64,000 nucleotides of DNA from Clostridium estertheticum (GTDB lineage Bacteria; Bacillota; Clostridia; Clostridiales; Clostridiaceae). Where the stretch lies: positions 1,943,001 to 2,007,000 of the forward strand of contig NZ_JAAMNH020000001.1 in assembly GCF_011065935.2 (NCBI RefSeq), in the 5' to 3' direction. The position numbers were made by a program, and so were the translations under genes. The notes beneath the pieces are model-generated. The model was given only the letters and a program-made list of their open reading frames with translations. It did not search any database and had not been told where the DNA came from. This document shows, piece after piece, positions 33,320 through 42,416 of this stretch; positions within the stretch are counted from its first letter, which is position 1, and each line of letters starts with the position of its first letter.

Positions 33320-34495
33320 ATGATTAAAATTCTAGAGGGATTATCTTGTCGGGATTTAGAAATCCTAAATATAATTCAAAAAAGAGGACCCATAACAAAA
33401 AAAAACTTGCATATTGTTGCAAATATAAAACTAACCACACTAAATAGAATTATGAAAACACTTAAGGATAAAAAGGTAATAGTGGAATATGGAGAGTCAA
33501 AGTCTACGGGAGGAAGAAAAGCAGTGGAATATGATGTATCCCAAGCAGACTTTTATGCTATAGGTATAGACATATCAAGAACTTATGTAAAATTGATATT
33601 AACTAATATGAAATTGAGTGTTTTAAAAAAAGAAGAATTTATTATGGATGAAAGTTACTCTCCTGAAAAAACTGTTGAAAAAATCATTCTCACAATAGAA
33701 CAAATGTTATCTGATTTAAACATTAAAAAGGATGAAGTTTTAGGGATTGGGTTAGGTACTGTGGGGCCAATAGACAGAGAAAAAGGAATTATATTAAACC
33801 CTAAAAGTTTTTTTAACAGTAATTGGGTTAATGTTCCTATCAAAGCAATGCTTGAAGAAAGACTTAAAATTCCTTGCTTTATAGACAATGGAGCTAATAC
33901 TGCTGTTTTAGGTGAGTATTTGTATGGCAAAGGAAAAAAAATAAAAAGCATTGCATATATTCACTGTGGCATTGGACTAAGGTCAGCAATAATAAGAGAT
34001 GGCATTATTATTAGGTCAATGAACGATAGAGAGGATGCTTTTGCACATATGATTGTAGAGCTTAATGGAGAAGAATGTTATTGTGGTAATTGTGGTTGCA
34101 TAGAAAGCTATTCCTCCATAGATTCAATCCTTAAAAAAATAAATTCAAAAACAAAATATAATAATAAGTTAATAAATGAAAAAAATTACAGCGAAAAGTT
34201 AAAAGTAGAATTACAAAACAATGACATTGCAATTGAAGTAGTAAATCATAGTGCAGAAATTTTAGGTATTGGACTTTCTAACCTTGTGAGATTACTAAAT
34301 CCTGAGCTTGTGATTCTAAGTGGACCGTTAATAATGAATTTTGAAAATTACTATGAAAAATCTATTGAATCCTTTCGAAACATAAATCATAGGGATAATA
34401 GAGTTATGTTTAGCAAAGGAGGTAAGTTTGAAGAAGATATTATTGCCATAGGGGCAGCAGCTATGGTAATGGAAGGTTATTTAAAAAGTATTTAG
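33320..34495 (+). CDS. ROK-family transcriptional regulator
   Basis: The 391-residue protein has an N-terminal winged helix (ILNIIQKRGPITKKNLH, TTLNRIMKTLKDK). The ROK sugar-kinase-like part follows, with ATP-site text (AIGIDISRTYVKLILTN) and the zinc motif ECYCGNCGCIE. XylR/NagC-type members repress sugar genes until a sugar binds. I chose ATG 33320 after GGAAGTGGGG; a GTG at 33314 overlaps it. Lgt and a half-size TauE protein follow, so the regulated genes are not obvious. Confidence 0.9.
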   Translation: MIKILEGLSCRDLEILNIIQKRGPITKKNLHIVANIKLTTLNRIMKTLKDKKVIVEYGESKSTGGRKAVEYDVSQADFYAIGIDISRTYVKLILTNMKLSVLKKEEFIMDESYSPEKTVEKIILTIEQMLSDLNIKKDEVLGIGLGTVGPIDREKGIILNPKSFFNSNWVNVPIKAMLEERLKIPCFIDNGANTAVLGEYLYGKGKKIKSIAYIHCGIGLRSAIIRDGIIIRSMNDREDAFAHMIVELNGEECYCGNCGCIESYSSIDSILKKINSKTKYNNKLINEKNYSEKLKVELQNNDIAIEVVNHSAEILGIGLSNLVRLLNPELVILSGPLIMNFENYYEKSIESFRNINHRDNRVMFSKGGKFEEDIIAIGAAAMVMEGYLKSI

Positions 34496-34524
34496 GTGAT
34501 AATAATATTATTAGGAGTGATTGT

Positions 34525-35289
34525 ATGAACCCAGTAGCGTTTTATATATTTGGATTTGGTGTAATGTGGTATGGAATATTTATAGGAGCTGGAATGGCAT
34601 TAGCCATAATGCTCGCAAGTTATACATGTAAGTATAGAGATGTTGATTATGACTCTCTACTAGATGTAGTGCTTTTTTCTCTACCAATTGGTATTATAGG
34701 TGCAAGGCTATATTATGTAGCTTTTCAGTTCGATGATTACAGAAATAATTTATTAGATATATTTAATATTAGAGGAGGCGGACTTGCAATTCATGGTGGA
34801 ATTCTGTTTGCCTTAGTAACTGCATTTATAATAGCAAAGCGTAAGAAGATGAATTTCTTTAAAATGACAGATGTTGCTGCGCCAACAATTATTATTGCAC
34901 AATCTATTGGCAGATGGGGAAATTTTTTCAATTCAGAAGCCCATGGTGGTCCAGTATCCTATGAGTTTATTAAGAAATTTCCGAAATTCATACAGCAAGG
35001 TATGCATATAGAAGGAGTTTATTATCATCCTACTTTCTTATATGAATCACTATGGGATTTCGCTGTGTTTATAATACTAATGATTCTTTTAAGGAAAAAT
35101 AAAAAAGTTGGGATTGTATTTTTTACTTATATTGGACTGTATTCTATTGGTAGATTTTTCATAGAGGGTCTAAGAACAGATAGCTTAATGTTTGGACCTT
35201 TACGAATTGCTCAGATAGTGAGTTTATGTGGAATTGTAGTCTGGGTGGGATTTTTAATTTTATCTAGGTATAAAAAAGTAGAACTTTAA
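34525..35289 (+). CDS. lgt: Prolipoprotein diacylglyceryl transferase
   Basis: The 254-residue membrane enzyme attaches diacylglycerol to the lipobox Cys of prolipoproteins. It shows the Lgt hallmarks GGGLAIHGGI, GRWGNFFNSEAHGGP, HPTFLYESLWD and YSIGRFFIEGLRTDSL. Several lipoproteins in this window would be substrates. It begins 29 bases after the ROK gene with TTAGGAGTG as ribosome site. Confidence 0.95.
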   Translation: MNPVAFYIFGFGVMWYGIFIGAGMALAIMLASYTCKYRDVDYDSLLDVVLFSLPIGIIGARLYYVAFQFDDYRNNLLDIFNIRGGGLAIHGGILFALVTAFIIAKRKKMNFFKMTDVAAPTIIIAQSIGRWGNFFNSEAHGGPVSYEFIKKFPKFIQQGMHIEGVYYHPTFLYESLWDFAVFIILMILLRKNKKVGIVFFTYIGLYSIGRFFIEGLRTDSLMFGPLRIAQIVSLCGIVVWVGFLILSRYKKVEL

Positions 35290-35309
35290 TATATTCAGGA
35301 GGAATATCA

Positions 35310-35672
35310 ATGACAAGTACTATATTGTTTATTCTAATAGGAATCGTTGCAGGAGTATTAAGTGGAATGTTTGGTATAGGTGGAGGAGTTATAATTGTAC
35401 CTGCATTAATGTTTTTATGTGGCTTTAGCCAGCTAAAAGCCCAAGGAACTTCTCTGGCCATATTATTGCCACCTGTTGGAATAATTGCATTTATGGAATA
35501 TTATAAAAAAGGCCAAGTTAATGTTAAAGCTGGCCTTTTAATAGTAATTTTTCTAGTAATTGGGTCAGTATTTGGATCTAAGTTAGCTCAAAATATCCCT
35601 ACTGAGGTATTAAAAAAAGGCTTTGGTATATTAATGCTTTTAATATCTCTTAAAATGATATTTTCAAAATAA
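35310..35672 (+). CDS. Half-size TauE/SafE-family permease
   Basis: The 120-residue protein has about four hydrophobic segments and the repeat motif GVLSGMFGIGGGVIIVPAL of TauE/SafE transporters. It equals one half of the usual internally duplicated protein. Small clostridial members often occur as pairs, but only one copy is present here, so it may work as a homodimer or with a partner elsewhere. Substrates of the family include sulfite and other sulfur compounds. Confidence 0.85.
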   Translation: MTSTILFILIGIVAGVLSGMFGIGGGVIIVPALMFLCGFSQLKAQGTSLAILLPPVGIIAFMEYYKKGQVNVKAGLLIVIFLVIGSVFGSKLAQNIPTEVLKKGFGILMLLISLKMIFSK

Positions 35673-35733
35673 ATTTTATATTGCCTTAATCTTTGTTGCA
35701 TTTTATGGTACTTGAATTAAACTGGAAAAATTT

Positions 35734-35776
35734 AAATGAGCATCAGTGGTCATAAATAGCTACTGATGCTCATTTT
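35734..35776 (+). terminator. Rho-independent terminator
   Basis: AAATGAGCATCAGT and ACTGATGCTCATTT form a perfect 14-bp stem around a 14-base loop, followed by TTTG. Confidence 0.85.
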
Positions 35777-35886
35777 GTTTATGGTAAGCACAAACTTCCC
35801 TATAGTTCCTTATTTAAAATAATGGTCTCATTTGTAGAGAGAAATGGACAACTTATATTTGCTAATATTCATTAGTTTGTGTTATA

Positions 35887-35902
35887 TTAATCATATGATT
35901 AA
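35887..35902. promoter_or_regulatory. 16-bp palindrome upstream of zwf
   Basis: TTAATCATATGATTAA is a perfect palindrome 60 bases before the zwf ribosome site. A role as operator is plausible but unproven. Confidence 0.4.
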
Positions 35903-35962
35903 ATCCTGCTAAATATGGCGAATGGTGCGTTAAGAAAAGAGTATTAGGAAGGAGCACTTTTA

Positions 35963-37468
35963 ATGGAGACAAATATTGATAAAGAACTTTCTAGTATATT
36001 TGTAATTTTTGGTGGAACTGGTGATTTGACAAGAAGAAAACTAATTCCCGCTATTTTCAGTTTAATGTACGAAGAAAAGTTACCTGAAAATTTTACAATT
36101 GTAGCAATAGGAAGACGTAAAAAAACAAATGAGGAATATAGAGAAGAAATGCATGAATCTGTAGAAAAATTCTCTAGATTTTCACTAAACGAAGAGTTAT
36201 GGCTTAAATTCAGTAAGAGAATTTTCTATAAAAACTTTGATTTTACTTCGGATAATCAAGGCTATGTGGATTTGGATTTGTTTTTGGAAACTATGGAGAT
36301 AAAATATTCAACAGGAGGCAAAAGATTATATTATTTAGCCGTTGCTCCAGAGTTTTTTGAAGGCATAATTAGAAATTTAAAGAACAATGGTATGGTTTTA
36401 AAAGCTATTGGCTGGCAGAGGATAATGATTGAAAAGCCTTTTGGATCAAGCCTTGAAACAGCTAGGATATTAAATAATAATATATCAAAGCTTATACCAG
36501 AAGAAGATTTATTTAGAATAGATCACTATTTGGGAAAAGAAATGATTCAAAATATATTGGCAATTAGATTTGGAAACTCATTATTTGAACCATTATGGAA
36601 TGCAAATCATATTGATAATATTCAAATTACATCTAATGAGCTTTTAGGAGTAGAGAGCAGAGGTGCATATTATGATAATGCTGGTATACTAAAAGATATG
36701 CTTCAAAATCATATATTACAAATGCTAACTATGATTGCTATGGAACCTCCAATAGACTTTGAACCTGAATCTATAAGGGACGAAAAAGTCAAGGCACTAC
36801 GATCACTCAGACCTTTTACTGCTGAGTCTTTTAAAGAAAATATTGTTCGTGGCCAATACGGCCAGGGAGAAGTCGAAGGTAAGAAAGTAGTGGGTTATAG
36901 GGAAGAAGACAGAGTATCCCCTAAGTCCAATACGGATACTTTTATAGCACTTAAGACTTATATTGATAATTTTCGATGGGGAGGAGTACCAATATATATA
37001 AGGGCAGGAAAAAGGATGAACAATAAAAGTACTGAGATAGTTATTCAGTTTAAAAAACTTCCGGGAATTAATTATTATAAGGAGTTTAATAACATTCCTC
37101 ATAATCTTTTAGTTTTAAAAATTCAGCCAGAAGAGGGATTTTTCTTTCAGATAAATGCAAAGAAGCCTGGTAGTGAATTTAAGATGGAAAAGGTTCAATT
37201 AGATTATTGTCAAAGCTGTAGGTGTTTAAATGATTCACCTGAGGCCTACGAGAGGCTAATACTTGAGGCAATTAGAAATAACTCATCACTATTTACTAGA
37301 TGGGATGAACTTCAATACTCTTGGGAATTTATTGAAAGCATTGAAAAACAATATGAAAATAATATACCTACGTGTCCCAATTATCCAGCAGGAACTGCAG
37401 GTCCTAAGGAAGCAATAGACTTAATTGAAAGTGATGGAAGACAGTGGTGGAATACTGCGTCTGATTAA
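35963..37468 (+). CDS. zwf: Glucose-6-phosphate 1-dehydrogenase
   Basis: The 501-residue enzyme oxidises glucose-6-phosphate with NADP. It shows the dinucleotide motif IFGGTGDLTRRKLIPA, the active-site region RIDHYLGKEMIQNI and the late segment VPIYIRAGKRM. Length is normal. No 6-phosphogluconolactonase or 6PGDH gene is adjacent. AAGGAG precedes the start and the next gene follows after 11 bases. Confidence 0.95.
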   Translation: METNIDKELSSIFVIFGGTGDLTRRKLIPAIFSLMYEEKLPENFTIVAIGRRKKTNEEYREEMHESVEKFSRFSLNEELWLKFSKRIFYKNFDFTSDNQGYVDLDLFLETMEIKYSTGGKRLYYLAVAPEFFEGIIRNLKNNGMVLKAIGWQRIMIEKPFGSSLETARILNNNISKLIPEEDLFRIDHYLGKEMIQNILAIRFGNSLFEPLWNANHIDNIQITSNELLGVESRGAYYDNAGILKDMLQNHILQMLTMIAMEPPIDFEPESIRDEKVKALRSLRPFTAESFKENIVRGQYGQGEVEGKKVVGYREEDRVSPKSNTDTFIALKTYIDNFRWGGVPIYIRAGKRMNNKSTEIVIQFKKLPGINYYKEFNNIPHNLLVLKIQPEEGFFFQINAKKPGSEFKMEKVQLDYCQSCRCLNDSPEAYERLILEAIRNNSSLFTRWDELQYSWEFIESIEKQYENNIPTCPNYPAGTAGPKEAIDLIESDGRQWWNTASD

Positions 37469-37479
37469 GGAGTGTAAAT

Positions 37480-38106
37480 ATGATTATATATGATATCTCA
37501 ATGACTATTGAAAAAAGTATGGGAGTTTACAAGAATATAGAAGAAAAAAGACCAGTAATTAAATTCGAGAGGAAAATTCCAAAGGATAGCATTAATGAAT
37601 CTAGCATGTATATGAACTTGCATACAGGAACTCATATTGATGCCCCATATCACGTAGATGATATGGGAGCTACTATTGAATCTATTGATTTAAATAAATT
37701 GATTACAAAGTGTAGAGTATTAGATCTAACAAAGATAGTAGATGGTATAACAAAAGAGGATCTTGTGGATAAAAACATTACATCTGGTGAATTCTTATTA
37801 CTTAAAACTAGAAATTCCTTTTCAGAAGAATTTCAGTTCGATTTTGTTTTTCTTAAAAAAAGCGGCGCAGAGTATTTAGCGGAGAAAAAAGTAATTGGAG
37901 TAGCAATAGATTCCTTTGGAATAGAGAGAGCTCAGCCAGAGCATGAAACCCATAAAATCCTTTTTAGTAGTGGAATAACTATCATAGAAGGAGTTAGACT
38001 AAAAGAAATAAAAGAGGATGAATACTTCATGTGTGCGTTGCCACTTAAAATTAAAGGAGTGGATGGTGCTCCTGCTAGGATTGTTTTAATAAAAGACATG
38101 ATATAA
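37480..38106 (+). CDS. Cyclase-family metal-dependent hydrolase
   Basis: The 208-residue protein belongs to the cyclase/kynurenine formamidase-like family, seen in LHTGTHIDAPYHVDDMG (metal ligands) and the later GVAIDSFGIER. Members hydrolyse amide or ester bonds with Zn or Mn. It lies 11 bases after zwf in an apparent operon, but no chemical link to glucose-6-phosphate oxidation is clear. No signal peptide is present. Confidence 0.85.
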   Translation: MIIYDISMTIEKSMGVYKNIEEKRPVIKFERKIPKDSINESSMYMNLHTGTHIDAPYHVDDMGATIESIDLNKLITKCRVLDLTKIVDGITKEDLVDKNITSGEFLLLKTRNSFSEEFQFDFVFLKKSGAEYLAEKKVIGVAIDSFGIERAQPEHETHKILFSSGITIIEGVRLKEIKEDEYFMCALPLKIKGVDGAPARIVLIKDMI

Positions 38107-38151
38107 TAATCCTACACTTTTATGTTATAATAATGTCTGTAATAAGAATAT

Positions 38152-38173
38152 ATTGTAAATAAACGTTTACAAT
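38152..38173. promoter_or_regulatory. Inverted repeat before the aminopeptidase P gene
   Basis: ATTGTAAA and TTTACAAT flank TAAACG. The site ends 6 bases before the ribosome site, where a repressor could block expression. No matching regulator is next to it. Confidence 0.35.
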
Positions 38174-38190
38174 TTAATGAGGTGAAGGTA

Positions 38191-39963
38191 ATGAACGTAA
38201 AAAAAAGAATTGAAGAGTTAAGAAATGAAATGAGAGAAAGAGGCATAGATGCTTGCATTGTCCCTAGTTCAGATCCACATCAAAGTGAATACGTAGCAGA
38301 GCACTATACTGCTAGAACTTTTATAACAGGATTCACTGGTTCTGCTGGTACCGCAATTATAACTTTAAGTGAGGCCGGTTTATGGACAGATGGAAGATAC
38401 TTTATACAAGCAGAAAATCAATTAAGAGATACAGGAGTAACACTATTTAGAATGGGAGAGAGTGGCATTCCAACTGTTGAGGCATTTTTGAAGCAAAATC
38501 TTAATAAGGGAGCAAAGATTGCTTTTGATGGTAAGGTTATTTCAGTAGAGTATTTTAGAGGCCTGGAAAAGGCTTTAGAAAGTAGTGAATTTACCTATGA
38601 GGTTAATGAAGATTTAATAGATATAATATGGAAAGATAGACCTCAAAGACCTTGTAGTCAGGTAGTTTTGCATGATGTAGCGTTTGCAGGAGAGTCTAGG
38701 GAATCAAAACTTGCTAAGGTAGTTCTTGAAATGAAGACTATGGGAGCAGACTACTATGTTATATCGGGCCTTGATGACATAGCATGGTTATTAAACATTA
38801 GAGCAAGAGATGTAAAATGCAATCCACTAACTATAGCTTATGCAGTGATTTCAGAGGAAAAATATTATCTATTTATAGATGATAAAAAAATTAATTCGGT
38901 TGTTAGAGCAGAGCTTGAAAAGGCTAATGTAGAAATAATGCCTTACGATAGTATAGGGGAATTTTTAAAAGAAATTCAAGCGGAAGCAATATTACTTGAT
39001 GCAGCAAGAACTAGCACTTGGATATACAGCGCTATAAAGATTAAAATTATAGAGGCTATGGATATAACTACAAGATTTAAGGCTATAAAGAATGATATTC
39101 AAATTGAAAATGTTAGAAGTGCAATGGTACGCGATGGTGTGGCTATGGTTAAATTTATTAGCTGGTTAAAGAGAACCATAAAAACACGTAATATTACAGA
39201 AATAGAAGCATCAGATAAAATTGAAGAAATAAGAAGAGTAGGAGAAAATTACTATGATTTAAGCTTTGCATCAATTTCAGCTTACAGAGCAAATGCTTCA
39301 ATGCCTCACTACTCTGCTACGCAAAAAGATCAGGCGACTATTATGCAAGAGAGCCTTTATTTATTAGATTCAGGCGCACAATACTTGGATGGAACAACAG
39401 ACATTACAAGAACGATAGCCGTAGGTCCATTAACTGATGAAGAAAAAACAGATTTCACCTTAGTATTAAGAGGGATGATTGATTTAACATTGCAGAAATT
39501 TTTACATGGAACTACTGGTTCAAATTTAGATATTATAGCTAGAATTCCACTTTGGAATGCTGGAATGGATTATAAGCATGGAACAGGACATGGAGTAGGT
39601 TTCTTCTTAAATGTTCATGAAGGCCCACATAGAATATCTGTGGTTCCAAATACTATTAAGCTTGAAAAAGGAATGGTAGTGTCTAACGAACCAGGAGTTT
39701 ATAAGGCAGGAAAGCATGGTATAAGAATAGAAAACTTAGTTGTTGTTCAAGAAATTGAAAACACTTTATATGGTGGACAATTTATGAAGTTTGAGACCTT
39801 AACACTATGCCCTATAGACTTAGAAGTTATAGATGTTTCACTATTAACACTTGAAGAAAAAAACTGGTTAAACAATTATCACAAAACTGTATTTGAAAAA
39901 CTTTCTACCTATTTAAAGGGAGAGGAACTAGAGTACTTAAAGCAGGCAACGGTGGAAATATAG
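38191..39963 (+). CDS. Xaa-Pro aminopeptidase (M24B)
   Basis: The 590-residue enzyme removes N-terminal residues before proline. Two creatinase-like N-terminal domains (about 1-305) precede the pita-bread domain. Metal ligands are in LLDSGAQYLDGTTDITRT, KHGTGHGVGFFLNVHEGP and MVVSNEPGVY/GIRIENL. Length and the three-domain layout match the eukaryote-like long form common in clostridia. I chose ATG 38191 after GAGGTGAAGG; a GTG at 38182 is inside that site. Confidence 0.92.
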   Translation: MNVKKRIEELRNEMRERGIDACIVPSSDPHQSEYVAEHYTARTFITGFTGSAGTAIITLSEAGLWTDGRYFIQAENQLRDTGVTLFRMGESGIPTVEAFLKQNLNKGAKIAFDGKVISVEYFRGLEKALESSEFTYEVNEDLIDIIWKDRPQRPCSQVVLHDVAFAGESRESKLAKVVLEMKTMGADYYVISGLDDIAWLLNIRARDVKCNPLTIAYAVISEEKYYLFIDDKKINSVVRAELEKANVEIMPYDSIGEFLKEIQAEAILLDAARTSTWIYSAIKIKIIEAMDITTRFKAIKNDIQIENVRSAMVRDGVAMVKFISWLKRTIKTRNITEIEASDKIEEIRRVGENYYDLSFASISAYRANASMPHYSATQKDQATIMQESLYLLDSGAQYLDGTTDITRTIAVGPLTDEEKTDFTLVLRGMIDLTLQKFLHGTTGSNLDIIARIPLWNAGMDYKHGTGHGVGFFLNVHEGPHRISVVPNTIKLEKGMVVSNEPGVYKAGKHGIRIENLVVVQEIENTLYGGQFMKFETLTLCPIDLEVIDVSLLTLEEKNWLNNYHKTVFEKLSTYLKGEELEYLKQATVEI

Positions 39964-39991
39964 ATATAAGGTTTATAAATTAACAAAGGTT

Positions 39992-40040
39992 AAATGGCTG
40001 TCTCAAAATGATTAAAAAATCATTTTGAGACAGCCATTTT
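39992..40040. terminator. Long bidirectional terminator
   Basis: AAATGGCTGTCTCAAAATGAT and its complement form a perfect 21-bp stem around TAAAAA. It can serve the aminopeptidase gene and the converging small gene. Confidence 0.88.
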
Positions 40041-40101
40041 CTTTATTTTTATTTATAAAATCTATATCTTGAAGATAATCCACTTTTAACAACTGTTTTT
40101 A

Positions 40102-40293
40102 TTAACGCTTATTCTTTTTAAAGATTTTTAAAAATACATATGCTATTATTGGTGGTAAAAAGAACATCCATACGGGAACTCTGGGTCCAGAAGTATTCAT
40201 AACCATTTTAACACCCATTGCTGAGGTTACTCCAATAAATAAACCTAAGATTAAAAACTTTGATTTACCAAGCTTATTTAGTATATTTTTCAT
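40102..40293 (-). CDS. Small two-span membrane protein
   Basis: The 63-residue product has two hydrophobic segments (FLILGLFIGVTSAMGVKMV and MFFLPPIIAYVFLKIF) with a short Pro-containing turn and Lys-rich ends. The ribosome site is weak. The composition and separation by terminators suggest a real gene. No family is recognised. Confidence 0.5.
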   Translation of the reverse strand: MKNILNKLGKSKFLILGLFIGVTSAMGVKMVMNTSGPRVPVWMFFLPPIIAYVFLKIFKKNKR

Positions 40294-40822
40294 TTCGCAT
40301 TTAACTCATTTATCAGATAATAATTTCAATATATGTATTTCTGATAAAATTCTCCTTTCTGTATAATTAGATTATATTAATTCTAGATATATAACTAAAA
40401 TTCCTTCTTTTTTAAAAAAAATACCACAAATTTCGACTGTTTTTATAAAATAAATATTTTCCTGAAATTGGATATATGGCCGTAACCCTTTAAACAAGCC
40501 ATATTATCTTGTCAATAGTGATGCTATAGCATAAAACTTAAGGAATGGTAGGAAATCATAGCATTCGAGCTTTTATTACAGTAGATTACTTGAAGTGCTA
40601 AATTTCGAACCTTTTAAATATTCTAAATTTTCAATATAGTATGTATTATATTATTTCTTATCCCCACCATATTATTACCTATAAATTATTTTATAACTCT
40701 ATCATTAAAGAACACAAATTTTATAAAGGAGATAGCCAAGCCATATATTACAGCAAACTTTATTACTAAAATGAAATAATCCAAACAAAACAAAAGATGA
40801 ATTTAAGAGAGGGGAAAATATT
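40294..40822. other. Long AT-rich leader before the permease gene
   Basis: About 530 bases without a supported gene. I looked for a T-box, lysine riboswitch and other leader motifs and found no convincing match. A slightly GC-richer stretch (40480-40610) stands out but does not code. Promoters for the flanking genes must lie here. Confidence 0.4.
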
Positions 40823-42208
40823 ATGAATATTTGGAAGAAAAAATCCCTAGAGCAGATGTTACATTCCGCCGAAAAATCTGATTTGAAAAAGAATCTCACA
40901 GCAGTTGACCTTGCAGCACTTGGAATAGGTGCAGTTGTTGGTACAGGAATTTTTGTTTCAACAGGTGTCGGTGCTCATTTAGCAGGACCTGCGGTTGTTT
41001 TATCATTTATTGTAGCAGCAATAGTAAGTGGACTTTGTGCTCTTTCCTATGCTGAGCTTGCTACAATGTTTCCAGTTGCAGGTAGTACTTATTCATATTC
41101 ATATGTTGCTTTTGGTGAAATAGTAGCCTGGACTATAGGTTGGGATTTAATGCTTGAGTATTTAGTTTCGTCAGCTGCAGTTGCATCGGGGTGGTCAGGA
41201 ACCTTCGTAGGGCTATTAAAATCTGCAGGAGTTAATATGCCTTTAGCGATAACTAGAACACCCATGGCAGGTGGAATTGTTGACTTACCAGCTGTTGCAA
41301 TAGTGGTGTTTGTAACCTGGATATTATTTGAAGGTATTAAAGAAAGTAAAAAGCTGAACAACATAATCGTTTTGATAAAAGTTGGAGTAATTATTTTATT
41401 TATAGTACTTGGCGTATTTCATGTTAGTGTAGCTAATTATAAACCATTTGCTCCTTTTGGATGGAAGGGCGTTATGGCAGGTGCTTCAATTATATTCTTT
41501 GCTTTTATTGGTTTTGATGCAGTTTCAACTGCTGCAGAAGAAACTATAAATCCAAAGAGAGATGTACCTAGAGGACTTGCTATTTGCCTAGGAGTGGTGA
41601 TTCTACTTTACGTTACAGTTGCAGTTGTTATAACGGGCATGGTTCCATATAATGAAATAAGTCAGAACAATGCTGTTCCGGGTGCATTGCAAAGGTTTGG
41701 AATTACCTGGGGAGCTGCTTTGGTTGGAACTGGTGCGGTGGTAGGTATGATATCAACACTGATTGTGATGCTTTATGGACAGATAAGAATATTTATGGTT
41801 ATGTCAAGAGATGGGCTATTGCCAAAGGTGTTCTCGCACATACACCCAGTTCATCAAACACCTAATCGTTGTACATTAATCACTGGTTCTTTAGCGGCGG
41901 TAATGGCAGGATTTTTACCCTTAGATCTTATAATACAACTATGTAATATAGGTACATTATTTGCCTTCGTTCTTGTTTCTATAGGTGTTATAGTTCTTAG
42001 AAAAACTATGCCAAATGTTGAAAGAAAGTTTAAATGCCCATGGGTACCACTTGTACCTATCCTTACTACATTGGCATGTGTTTACTTAATGTCAGCATTA
42101 CCTGCAATAACATGGATTAGCTTTGTAATTTGGTTATTAATTGGATTACTAATTTATTTATTGTATGGTAAGAATCATAGTGAACTTCAAAAGGAGGAAC
42201 TAATATAA
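40823..42208 (+). CDS. APC-family amino-acid permease
   Basis: The 461-residue transporter has about 12 membrane spans. The first-helix motif GIGAVVGTGIFVSTGVGAH and FFAFIGFDAVSTAAEE are typical of the CAT/YfnA branch of the APC superfamily. These proteins import amino acids by proton symport or exchange. The substrate cannot be read from sequence. AGAGAGGGG precedes the start and a strong terminator follows, so it is a single-gene unit. Confidence 0.9.
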   Translation: MNIWKKKSLEQMLHSAEKSDLKKNLTAVDLAALGIGAVVGTGIFVSTGVGAHLAGPAVVLSFIVAAIVSGLCALSYAELATMFPVAGSTYSYSYVAFGEIVAWTIGWDLMLEYLVSSAAVASGWSGTFVGLLKSAGVNMPLAITRTPMAGGIVDLPAVAIVVFVTWILFEGIKESKKLNNIIVLIKVGVIILFIVLGVFHVSVANYKPFAPFGWKGVMAGASIIFFAFIGFDAVSTAAEETINPKRDVPRGLAICLGVVILLYVTVAVVITGMVPYNEISQNNAVPGALQRFGITWGAALVGTGAVVGMISTLIVMLYGQIRIFMVMSRDGLLPKVFSHIHPVHQTPNRCTLITGSLAAVMAGFLPLDLIIQLCNIGTLFAFVLVSIGVIVLRKTMPNVERKFKCPWVPLVPILTTLACVYLMSALPAITWISFVIWLLIGLLIYLLYGKNHSELQKEELI

Positions 42209-42233
42209 CAAAATAACATAAAGTTTTAAAGTT

Positions 42234-42289
42234 AAAAAGGGGCTGCCTCTTCAAATGATTAAAAATCATTTGAAGAGGCAGCCCTTTTT
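42234..42289. terminator. Long terminator hairpin
   Basis: AAAAAGGGGCTGCCTCTTCAAATGATT pairs with its near-perfect complement around AAA. T5 follows. It resembles the hairpin at 39992. Confidence 0.88.
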
Positions 42290-42416
42290 CCTTACTAATT
42301 TTTATGGATATGAACATTAAGTTGTGGGTAAAATATTTAGGCGCATGAAATAGATTACCATACTGACTTGTTATTTATTTAAATGAGACTTAGAGTAATA
42401 AATAGGAGAGGTGATT

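Noticed and set aside
40294..40822. T-box or lysine riboswitch before the amino-acid permease
   Set aside because: The conserved T-box core and the lysine-element core were not found, and no specifier-type stems could be drawn.
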